The notes under the pieces are model-generated. The model was not told where the DNA came from, did no database searches, and saw nothing but the letters and a program-made list of their open reading frames with translations. This document shows, in pieces, positions 32,263-40,695 of a DNA stretch of 64,000 nt (position 1 is its first letter; every line of letters starts with the position of its first letter). The stretch is from contig JABCPU010000082.1 of the NCBI GenBank assembly GCA_016800925.1, forward strand, positions 1 to 64,000, read 5' to 3'. Source of the DNA: Suillus spraguei (Eukaryota > Basidiomycota > Agaricomycetes > Boletales > Suillaceae). Made by a program: the position numbers and the translations under genes.

Positions 32263-32963
32263 TCATAGTAGTGACTCACTGATATTGTTGGGTAAGATAT
32301 ATGTAGAAGGACTTAAGTCTTTGATGTCTCCCATCAACACAAGGTCTATGTTCTTAAGTTGCTTCAGCTTCAGGAACTCTGGTTGTGTGAGAGGGGAGAC
32401 CAGAATAGACATGATGGCATGGTAGGGTATAGTTGTATCTGCATCCAGCAACAGAGCTACCAGCGCATTTGGTGTGTGAAGTAGCAACAGATCATGCAGC
32501 TTAGAGAAAGCAGACATAAAGATGCTGAATGCAGTGACACTTGCATGAACCATATTGAGCAACAATTGCTGAAGCTTTGGAAACAGCATGCTAGTTCTGC
32601 TGATGGCTGCTGGGTGCTCGCTGAAGCCAGTTGCACAGTAGCTGAGGAGACTTTCAATGTTTATGCCTGTTTTGCTGGCATTTTGTGGGACGACTGGATT
32701 TATGTCCTCAATGGAAAGTGTGATAAGGTTTGGGGCATCAAGGCGACTGAGTAGCATAACCAATGAATCCATCTCAACATACCCCACATACCCCAAGTGA
32801 CATCACACTGCAACAGTGATGTGGCTGCAAAAGGACTGGCCCAGATTCCCTAATGACAAGTCTTTGCAGCAGAGGACACACATTGATTATTGCTGAAAAC
32901 TGATAAATGTTGGCCTGAGAGTTCTGTCATGGTACAAAAGCTCCAATGACTGAATGCAGTGAC
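32263..32963 (-). pseudogene. F-box protein gene, C-terminal LRR part
   Basis: On the minus strand, immediately after the GTGAC flank of the half-LTR, the text CIQSLELLYHDRTLRPTF continues the frame of 7569-7880, and a shifted frame gives CPLLQRLVIRES. A long open stretch (32263-32796) follows with LRR-like segments such as LFPKLQQLLLNMV and LKLKQLKNIDLVLMG, ending at a GTGAGT that could be a donor. This is the substrate-side half of the F-box protein whose start is at 8428. In the present order the two halves are about 24 kb apart and in the wrong sequence, explicable only by the rearrangement. Confidence 0.65.
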
Positions 32964-33319
32964 TGTCATATACCATACTTTTAATCCCAGATCCGACCAT
33001 ATGCGATCAGATCCGATCGATTCCATTTCCGTCCGGTCCACAGATCCTGTCCGGACCACCCATCTGAATGTGCTCACTTCTCGCACCTTAACTCCCTTGT
33101 GTATATCAGTGTCTATCTCCTTTCGTCATTCCTCCTGTTTCCGGTATTCCGGCTGTGTATATTTCCGTCCTGTGTCACTGATCTGTTACCTGTGTTCATT
33201 TCCGATTCATGCTTACTGATCCGCTGTGCATTAACTAATAGACTTCCGTTACACTTTGTACATAGCCCTTGGTCCCAGACTTGTTGATTATCCGTCTTAG
33301 ATACTTACAGTATATAAAC
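32964..33319 (+). repeat. LTR-A left half, split by the 26.1-kb rearrangement
   Basis: The sequence begins with the sense start of LTR-A (TGTCATATACC at 32964) and matches it to the TATA box (CAGTATATAAAC), then stops matching at 33320. The flank before it is GTGAC (32959-32963). The missing remainder of the LTR is at 7216-7568, followed by GTGAC. The two halves share only the 4-5 bases AAAC/TAAAC at the break. Confidence 0.85.
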
Positions 33320-33404
33320 ACCCTCGTATTCCAGGTCCTCTGAGAGATGCTTTTGTTTGTGTCATATTGCTGGCATTTGTATATGAGTTACCTGGATCTG
33401 ACAT
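33315..33404 (-). pseudogene. N-terminal part of the same interrupted ORF
   Basis: Thirty codons on the minus strand, starting with an ATG at 33402-33404, run in frame up to the TAAAC at 33315-33319. Beyond that base the frame enters the half-LTR. When the 26.1-kb block is removed, keeping one TAAAC, the frame continues into 7215-6922 with no stop or shift. The encoded start is MSDPGNSYTNASNM. The frame may extend further upstream of the ATG. Function unknown. Confidence 0.6.
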
Positions 33405-33950
33405 ATGATTGGAAGTATGACCGAATTTTTAAAGAAATTCAAGATGACACAAAATAAAATGGTGCTGAATGTGCACGAGCAGACGGTGCTCAGAAGACAA
33501 GTGTGCGACGTGCAGATCAAAACCGACTGATCAGTCAGACACTTTATCTAGATTGGTAAAGGGGCCTCTAAGTATGACGCAGAGTCACGAGGTTGTTTCG
33601 ACCAGCGTCGCGAATCGATTCAACTTAGTTAAACAAGTTTAACTCCGATGAAAGACTGCCGTATTTAGATATCAAGAAGGCACCTTCCGGCTGTATTGCA
33701 TCCGAAATGGCACAATCCAATAAGGCACATTCCGTGATTGTGAAAATTCCAATACACTTACTATCTTCTTATCGATTAGTACACTTATTTGTGATGGTAC
33801 CCCCAGGACGTCGTTATATACTAAGCTCATCGTCTAGCAACACTTGCAATGTCAAAGTTCTGACTGCTGATAAGCGCGAGAATCCTCTTGGGTGCGATGG
33901 AATTTTACGCAGCAAATCCCATTTCCATACCAGTGTCGAGGACTGGCGTA
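33405..33950. other. No supported gene
   Basis: No coding region with family similarity is seen. A plus-strand frame (33707-34048) runs into the dispersed repeat at 33953 and ends there. The region separates the target ORF from the eIF5 fragment. Confidence 0.4.
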
Positions 33951-33952
33951 CT

Positions 33953-34120
33953 GATATTAAAGGGCTCTTGTCTAACTTGAACACGATCAGTTTCTCATCT
34001 TCCAAAACTTCTGTTTTGGCTACCAGCCCCCGACTCGCTTATTATTGACATGTTTCATGTCTCTCGGATTAAACGCAAACTAGTCTTTTTATTTTATTGA
34101 TGCTAGTTTTATGTGATTCT
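33953..34120 (+). repeat. Dispersed repeat shared with 56652-56843
   Basis: Blocks shared with the second copy are GGCTCTTGTCT, CCAAAACTTCTG, ACCAGCCCCCGACTC, CTTATTATTG-CATGTTTC, GTCTCTC, AAACTAGTC and TTTATTTTATTGATGCTAG followed by TATGTGATTCT. The match stops exactly where eIF5 homology begins (34131). Both copies are in the same orientation and both lie at the edge of a gene remnant or gene (eIF5 fragment here, YVC1 3' end there). Confidence 0.7.
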
Positions 34121-34130
34121 ATTGCTAATG

Positions 34131-34590
34131 AATTGCTCGACGTCTTTGTTGACAAATTTGTCCTTGCAAGAACCCTGAGACAGACCTTATCATCCTCAAG
34201 AGCGGTCGTAACGAGGATATCGTCAGGGATTGCAAGGCTTGTGGTGAGTGGACGGACGTTGACATGAAGCACAAGCTCGTCATCTTCATTCTAAAGAACC
34301 CCAAGAAGAGTAAGAAAGGGGCCAAAGGCGAGACAAACGGAAATGGTGGCAGAGCACACGCGTCAGCTCCATCTGTTCCTCCTGACGAAAATGCTGGTGG
34401 TTCCGGTAGTGATAGCGATGACGAGATTACCAGGAAGATACTTCTGCCGAGGCTGTCAAGGCTCGCGCTAAGGCGTTGGAAAGTCAGATTGGCGTACTGT
34501 GACTGTCCTTGTTCTTGTTCAAGCACTATTCACCGAGGTTGCGAAAGAGATCAATACATACAAGGCCCTGCGCAAAGGTTCGTTCTCCTC
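34131..34590 (+). pseudogene. Translation initiation factor eIF5, truncated pseudogene
   Basis: The text LLDVFVDKFVLA, then NPETDLIILKSGRNEDIV and RDCKACGEWTDVDMKHKL is the end of the eIF5 N-terminal domain, including the second half of its zinc ribbon. A Lys/Gly-rich linker and an acidic SGSDSDDEITRK stretch follow, then AEAVKARAKALESQI and QALFTEVAKEINTYKAL, which belong to the middle and start of the C-terminal W2 domain. The first about 110 residues and most of W2 are missing. At least three frameshifts separate the parts (one base missing in FVL-C-K, shifts after TRK and after SQIG). eIF5 is the GTPase-activating protein of eIF2 and is essential, so a complete copy must be elsewhere. Confidence 0.85.
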
Positions 34591-34625
34591 TTTCTAATCT
34601 ACGCGGTGTCTTGCCAAGGACGAGG

Positions 34626-35277
34626 TTAAATATCGTCAATATCGACATCCCCTTCGTCACCGAATTCAAACGTGCACTCTCCGTCCTCCTCAGGGAAGGT
34701 GTCGGTTTCATTGATCTTGGCATTTTCCGGTAACTCGCCGTAGGCTTTCACTATGTATATTGTATAGATGTTTAGTATGTGATGAAAGAAATTAGATTAG
34801 ATTACGTACAATTTCTGGCTTCATCAGCCGTGTACTTGACAATGACATCTGCTTTATCATCCTGGAAATCCCGCAAAGAAAGAAGAACGATGTCTCCCTG
34901 GTTGATCCACACCTGAAAACAGCCTCAGATGAACGCATCAATATGATTACTGTGAATACTAATACTGACCTTCTTTCTCATTTTACCACGGATGTGGGCT
35001 AGCCTCTTCTCGCCGTCGAAACACATGGCCTCCAGACGGCCATTACCAAGCATCTTGGTAACTTGCGCGTATTCTTGTCCGTCCTCACGGAAGACAAGTT
35101 CACGCTTATCGTCGTCATTTTCGTTCTTCCCACGTCGGCGGTTCTTTCCACCCTGAAGACAGGTCAGCGCGCAGTTCCCTTCACAACTCACAAGGGTCTG
35201 ACCTTGCCTTTATTCTGGAGGAGGTGATTAGGTTGACTGGTTGTAACAGATAATAATGAGTTACATACCTTCGGCAT
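34626..35277 (-). CDS. TIF11: Translation initiation factor eIF1A
   Basis: Four exons encode 139 residues, the normal size of eIF1A: 35269-35277, 35152-35970-type boundary at 35152-34970, 34912-34810 and 34750-34626. The first exon codes only for MPK. Exon 2 starts [19 protein letters not shown] and carries the OB-fold text [16 protein letters not shown] and [12 protein letters not shown]. Exon 3 has [20 protein letters not shown]. Exon 4 ends in the acidic tail ([15 protein letters not shown], then VDIDDI). Donors and acceptors are GT-AG throughout and all junctions keep phase. eIF1A binds the 40S A site with eIF1 and guides scanning and start-codon choice. The basic N-tail and acidic C-tail are both complete. 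It converges with the eIF5 fragment, only about 40 bp away. Confidence 0.96.
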
Positions 35278-36860
35278 AGCTAGTTCCTTTGCTTTGATCT
35301 CACTAGATACGGGATGGTGAAGACAAAGAAGCTCATCGATAAGCTGGTAGCGCCACTGCTAAAGTGGGCTACTTGATTTGTCATCATTTCCCGCTCTGTA
35401 TTCTCTATACATATTCTTATTCACTACACGTATAGCGGTGTCGAACTCACTTCCTCGAGTTTGTCCTTACGCTTAAGTCGAGGTGGTGCTTGACAACACG
35501 ATTCTCTGTAGCAGTCCGCTTACTCTCACACATCGGTATCTCTATCTGAAATAGCTCCGTTGTGCGTCCCCCTGCACCCACTCCCATTCATCAACCTCTA
35601 CCTCGTACTTGAACGACTTATTGCAGTTCTTAACCTGGTCTGACGTTACGCCAATATGCTACCGCAATATCATATGTGAGAAGTGCACCGTTGCCGACCA
35701 TTAGCAAGGATGGGGTGCCAAAGTAATCACGGTGGTGACCGAAGTAATCATTCTCGCTCTGTTTTGCAACGGCGCCTGCGGACTGTGAATCTCTTCCCTG
35801 CTGACTTGACAATGACACCCACATATCATATCCTTGCAATGGGTAGCGGTTCCCTGCAAGGATCGTTGCACCCTGTTCTTTTTGTTAGGCAGGCACTGGG
35901 GCAGTGGGTCTGGTAGCAGTGTTGACGCTTTTCCAAAACAGCATCTCAGCTCGCATCATCGATAAAGACACCCTCGCATCGGACATCGTGGTGCTGGAAT
36001 ATGGGTTTGTCACACATCCACTCATCACATCACCGTGGTCTCATTGAATGCATTGACAATAAACAGCCTCTCATTGCATCCGATAGACGAAGTCGACGAG
36101 GACGGCTGGCAATTTTTCCTATATGGGAACGAACTAGACCTGACGAAGATCGCTGATAGCGAAGAGCTTGTCTTCGAGGCCATCGCGTTGATAATACCAA
36201 GAGAGATTGCATCCTGCAAGGTTGTTTGGCTGAGCGACTTCTGGTGCATTTTGTGTTTCTATGTCTCAATGCAAGTTTATCGGTTTGTTTCAGGGCCAAT
36301 ATCCGGATGGTGGAAATTTGGGTTCGTCCAGAAAAGAGGTTTGCCGACAATTCTCTTCTCGAGACATACAGCGCTGAGCGTCTGCCTGTGATCTCTGAGA
36401 TGCTCGGGGCGACCACCTCGATTGTTGACAAAAAATAACGTCTGGAGACCTGACAAGCGGACGAAGTAGTCACTCCTGCTCATTTCAAATACAGACACTT
36501 CCACCTGTATTAGATACTCAACCAATTCATTTTTGTCACCTTTTGGGCTGCAAACATCGAACACTTCGCTTCGGCAGCAACACTGACGCCTGAAGGCTGC
36601 GTAGAGTACTTAGCTCGGGAGTGGCAGTGGACTTTTCAGTACCACCGACTAAAGTTCAAACTCCGTGCTTTCCTGCCCAGTGCCAGGTATCTCCGAGATT
36701 GACCTACCACCCAAGCATGCATGGCAGTATCATGCCAGACTGGTCACACGCCTAGGTTACCAGTCTATCTCTATAGGCGTACAAACACCGCTCTTGCCCT
36801 TCACTGTCAGTAATTCGCCAGTCAATTAACAGCAGCCTCTGTTGTCTTCCCAACCTGACA
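35278..36860. other. No firmly supported gene; possible decayed coding pieces
   Basis: The first part should hold the eIF1A promoter (minus strand). A minus-strand stretch at 35630-35839 reads DYFGTPSLLMVGNGALLTYD, which looks protein-like but is isolated. On the plus strand, 36035-36220 (DEDGWQFFLYGNELDLTKIA) and 36294-36438 (RMVEIWVRPEKRFADNSLLE) could be two exons, but the phase across the only obvious intron (GTTGTT...TTTCAG) does not fit. I cannot name a family, and these may be remnants of one or two old genes. Confidence 0.35.
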
Positions 36861-37706
36861 ATGACAAGGGGTGTATCATTAGTAAACACTCTTCCGGTCG
36901 AGGTTTGTAGATCTCAGATTTCACCAAGACTACTTGATACTCAAAATATATTTTGTCGGCATCAGCTTCTCTACGAGATACAGCTCTTCTCTGTATCTCC
37001 TACTCTCCCTCTAACGTGCAAGTCACTCTACAAAATATTCAGTGCGTCTCCGCCTTCCTACCGTGCCCAATATCTCGTCGCGTCTGTCAAAACCCCACAA
37101 ATCAGCGATGACTTGATCCTCTCAAAACTATTGCGGTACCCAATCTGCACAGTGGACGTTTTAGACACGTTGTTTCGAATGTCAAGCAATATTATACCTT
37201 CAACATGGATACCGCAACTTCCAAGACGCCTGTTTCGTTCACTCACGCCAAAGTCGCATGCAAAGACGCCTTTGTGGACAGATCAAGACCATCCGCTTCC
37301 CTTTTTAAAATATTTGTTCACTAGTCCGAAAATCCGTCCCCCGGATGTCAACTCACACGATGGATATGCCCTCACAAAAGCTGTCCAGGTGGGCTTCGTG
37401 CCTCTTGTTCACTTTCTCCTTGATCATGGAGCTTCTCCTTGCTGCAAAAACAACATATCAATTCTTGTCGCTATTCACCGCAAGGATCTCTCGCTCGTGC
37501 GACTGCTTGTGGAAAGAGTGGATTGCCGAGAGCGTGGTCCAGAGGCGTTGAAGCAGAAGGGGAGGTGGAAAAAATTAGAGGATCGAGTGCAAGTGACACC
37601 TGAAATGCTCAAGGTTGCGGTGAAACTGGATGCGCGGGATATTGTGGAATATTTTATGACAGAAAAAGGATGTGTGCCCGATTTACAGACTCTACAGATG
37701 ATATGA
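36861..37706 (+). CDS. F-box-like protein with C-terminal ankyrin repeats
   Basis: A short first exon (36861-36902) is followed by a 63-nt intron (36903-36965, GTTTGT...CATCAG) and an exon to 37706, giving about 260 residues. Spliced, the start reads NTLPVELLYEIQLFSVSPTL then TCKSLYKIFSASP, an F-box-like helix pair. The unspliced frame is also open because the intron length is a multiple of three, but it breaks this motif. The C-terminal half has ankyrin repeats (YALTKAVQVGFVPLVHFLLD then HGASP; ISILVAIHRKDLSLVRLLVE; EMLKVAVKLDARDIVEYFM). Such proteins typically act as substrate adaptors in protein degradation; the partner is unknown. Confidence 0.75.
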   Translation: MTRGVSLVNTLPVEVCRSQISPRLLDTQNIFCRHQLLYEIQLFSVSPTLPLTCKSLYKIFSASPPSYRAQYLVASVKTPQISDDLILSKLLRYPICTVDVLDTLFRMSSNIIPSTWIPQLPRRLFRSLTPKSHAKTPLWTDQDHPLPFLKYLFTSPKIRPPDVNSHDGYALTKAVQVGFVPLVHFLLDHGASPCCKNNISILVAIHRKDLSLVRLLVERVDCRERGPEALKQKGRWKKLEDRVQVTPEMLKVAVKLDARDIVEYFMTEKGCVPDLQTLQMI

Positions 37707-37959
37707 TGACTGTAAATTACAACGTCCGTGATCAATATCCAATTCGTCGTGCAGTCTCATCGCCCAGTGAAAACTCCTTCCAGGCGAAACGAAGGAAATC
37801 ACGAGACAGAGCTTGGTGACCACGTCAAACCACACCGTACTGGTATCACGATGGGACGCAATAGTAATCGCCACGAAACTTGATATAAGTTCCGATTCAC
37901 AAAGAAGCAAGCATGAGTTCATGTGATGTGACTCGAAGACATTCAACGGTAATATAAGT

Positions 37960-38992
37960 CTACGCGCTAAAAGTCGCTTTCCTCATTGTATCTCTTACAT
38001 ACCATCGTTTCCTGGGATCGCCTTCATAACGAACACTCCAACTTCCTGGATAACCCAGTGCATAGCCCACACATTTTCCCCGTTGATTAGAATCTGGCCT
38101 CCAATAAGCAGGAGGTGGATGTTTACGAGACAGCTTCTTCTTAACCGTCTTGGCGCGTGTCTTGAGATGTGATTGTGAATCCTCAGGAAAAGCAATGGGA
38201 AAAACCATGCAGGTTGCCCGCAATGAATGCGGGGAATCAATGACACCAGGTAGTGGCGGTCCCAGTGCCTGCCTTGGCACTGCTCCGTGTCGATGGCTTT
38301 CAGTAACCATCACTGCAGGGTGAGGAACTGGTAAATTTCCTCTCATGCAAATGAGTTTCTTGTCGTCTTGTACAAATGGCTGAAGAGGAAGATTTTCCAC
38401 AATGCTGAAATTCGTGGAGACTACATATTACGCACCTTGGCGTGCTTTTTCAACCACGCGTCTAGCTGTGCAAAGTCCACGGCTACAGACTGGGCGCGTC
38501 TCATCCGTTCGTCGGCCTGGATGGGATTGTCTTCGCAATCAGGTGGTCTTGTTCTTCAAATGAGGAAAATCATGAGCGGAAGAAAAAGTCGATATAAAAC
38601 AAAGTACTTTGGCCTGGGAGGGGGTTTTGGGATAGTTGATATGATTCTTGGAGGTGTTGTACCGGAAAGCAGACGAAATGCTATACGGATGAGCTGCTAT
38701 GAAGAGTTTCTTACAAGTTTGGATACATACTTGTTAATCCATCCTCCAGCGGCGTTTTCTCGTTCTCGTTGCATCGCTTTTTCTTCCCGGGAGCATGACT
38801 GGAAGTTGTTGATAGACACTCCCCAAACTCTGAGAAGAGGAGCTCATGCAGCTTGCGTTTCAAGGTCGTAATCTCGACGTCAGATGTACAGTCCACATCC
38901 ACGAGTGATTCTACATCAGACCTAAGCTGTACTCGAGAAACAAGTTCAAAGTCTTGGCCCCGGAAGTGCGGATTGGCGAACTTTGGGATCAT
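37960..38992 (-). CDS. Unrecognised basidiomycete protein, four exons
   Basis: The best model starts at the ATG at 38992 (MIPKFANPHFRGQDFELVSR, then a coiled-coil-like ITTLKRKLHELLFSEF). A GTATGT donor at about 38731 leads to a small Pro-rich exon (GTTPPRIISTIPKPPPRP), a third exon (PPDCEDNPIQADERMRRAQS, then AWLKKHAK) and a fourth exon from CCA-TTT-GTA near 38374 (PFVQDDKKLICMRG) to the stop at 37960. The last exon has VKKKLSRKHPPPAYWRPD and YALGYPGSWSVRYEGDP. These acceptors were chosen because they are the only ones that keep frame. Charged and Pro-rich stretches suggest a nuclear or regulatory protein. No domain recognised. A GTATGT near the end could be a donor, so the true C-terminus may differ. 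Confidence 0.6.
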
Positions 38993-39095
38993 GATCAGAC
39001 GTTGTTTTGGTCTGTTGTCCGAAAGCTTCTGAAGGCTACTATATCCACTAATAGGTCAGGCACTTCAACTACATACTCAAAAATCATCGCTGGTC

Positions 39096-40120
39096 ATGGC
39101 CCCAAAATCGTCGCTAAAGTCGGCTTCAAAACCATCGATTTCAAATCCTGGAAAACGAGCATTTTTATCTGCAGATTTGCCTTCCAAGCCGACGAAGCCC
39201 AAATCAAAGTTGATACCGAAACCCGTGAAGGAGCCTGAAGTTGCTTCAAAAAAAAGTGGAGGCTCGGATGCCGAGGATGATGACCACCTATATGGTTTCT
39301 CAACAGACGAAGATGATTCATCCGATGAGGATGCAGATGCTGGCGAAGAGGTTGATATTGGGAAACTACCTACCGTCGCCAAGGATGATGCAACAGTAAA
39401 GAGGAAACTTGAGAAAGCAAAACGGCATCCAGTAAGTGCATAGACCAGCTATTGACATGTCATCACTTACAGTAGAGTAGACTCAAGACCGAGGTGTGAT
39501 ATACATGGGCTGCCTACCACATGGGTTCTACGAAGATCAGCTGAAGGGATATCTCTCTCAATTCGGGGATGTAACGAGACTCCGTATCTCACGGAACAAA
39601 AAGGTACTCAAATTTTCGTTGTGGTTGGTATCATCTGACGGTAAATTAGACTGGTAGATCAAAACACTACGGCTTCGTCGAGTTTGACTCGGCGTCCGTC
39701 GCGCAAATTGTCGCAGAGACAATGGACAACTATTTGTTGATGGGTCATATACTTAAGTGCAAGATAATACCCAAGGAGAAAGTGCACCCCGAGTTGTGGG
39801 TGGGTGCAAATAAAAAATGGAAGGCCATACCAAGAGATCAGATTGTGCGGAAAGAACATAACAAGGTCCGTCGAATGAAGGTTTACTGATGACATGACTC
39901 AACATTACTGTTGGTAGCCACGAACCCAGGAAAGCATACGAAAAAGTGAGAAGCGTCTAATTCAAAGGGAGAACCAAAGGAAGCGAAAGCTGGCTGAAGC
40001 TGGCATCAAATATGATATGGACGCTGTCAGCTATGTAGGCCATTTTTTTTCGACGTGCAAATAGCCGTGGCTTACCCTGGTGTCGTACAGAAAAAGAAGC
40101 TGAGAACAGTAGCGTCATAA
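39096..40120 (+). CDS. NOP15: Nucleolar RRM protein of the NOP15/NIFK family
   Basis: Five exons (39096-39431, 39481-39603, 39650-39865, 39918-40034, 40091-40120) give 273 residues with all phases kept. The N-terminal third is basic and low complexity, then acidic ([17 protein letters not shown]). One RRM follows: RNP2 in [17 protein letters not shown] and RNP1 in [17 protein letters not shown], with the family mark [19 protein letters not shown]. The C-terminus is a basic helix ([20 protein letters not shown]) and [12 protein letters not shown]15/NIFK proteins bind pre-60S particles and are needed for 27S pre-rRNA processing in the nucleolus. The ATG lies about 100 bp from the divergent unrecognised gene, so the two may share a promoter region. 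Confidence 0.92.
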
Positions 40121-40695
40121 TTTAAATTGACATATCTCGGTGTTTCATCTATCTAGCGAGGAGATATCCTGTAGTATTTTATCATCATATAGCTCCTGGC
40201 TACCCGACTTGTGCTTGAGCAAACTTCCTCACATCAACTTGCGGATACTTCTCCCCATTGTCGATTCATTTCCGGCGCAAGCTCAGATAGTTTGGGTAGC
40301 TCTATAAAAGCTGAATGGATGTGCGCTCTCCAGGCCGATAGCTGTTTGCTTTTTCGTGTTAGTGAGGCCTGAGGGCGCTTCCGGACATGGCAGTACATTT
40401 GATGATGAGTGCGATCACTTTTCCTGAAAGCTTTGGACGTTGCGAACAGTGCCTTACTGTTTACATCAACACTGTATCTTTCCGTGCAACTTGCAGTTTT
40501 CCTCATTGTGTACCGATTTCAGACTAAGTAACATTATTTCTATTTCGTTGACATTATATCCACAACACTGTTATTAGCTATTGACACGAACGGCTTGTAG
40601 CGATATAAACTGAGGAGGGTATCCATAAGTAGTGAGCTCCCGCGGCCAAGTTAGCAAGAAACCGTATTCAGTGTCCTGCACACAGTGATATATGC
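40121..40695. other. Intergenic, convergent 3' ends
   Basis: NOP15 ends at 40120 and the phosphate symporter ends at 40696, so this stretch is shared 3' flank. Only short frames occur (40234-40506 minus), none with known similarity. No polyadenylation signal can be placed with confidence. Confidence 0.45.

Larger units (their letters stand above)
7216..33319. mobile_element. 26.1-kb block inserted as an opened circle (inferred)
   Basis: Seen directly: TAAAC occurs at both edges (7216-7220 and 33315-33319). The left edge starts in the middle of LTR-A and reads out to its 3' end at 7568. The right edge is the start of an LTR-A at 32964 reading to the same internal point. The halves meet exactly at the TATA box, and the outer flanks share the target duplication GTGAC (32959-32963 and 7569-7573). 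Joining the ends also rejoins an F-box gene. Inference: the block was once a circle with one intact solo LTR and was opened at TAAAC by recombination with a TAAAC in the target ORF. Cargo includes NPR3, a YVC1 fragment, a tyrosine-recombinase retroelement and many repeats. Alternatives are a tandem duplication with loss of one unit, or a misassembly. Confidence 0.65.

Noticed and set aside
7216..33319. A Starship- or Helitron-type giant element
   Set aside because: No captain-type recombinase at an edge and no Rep/helicase or CTRR end; the edges are halves of a solo LTR.
36035..36438. An eIF4E-like or other two-exon gene
   Set aside because: The text looked coding, but the phase across the only candidate intron does not fit and no diagnostic tryptophans of eIF4E are present.
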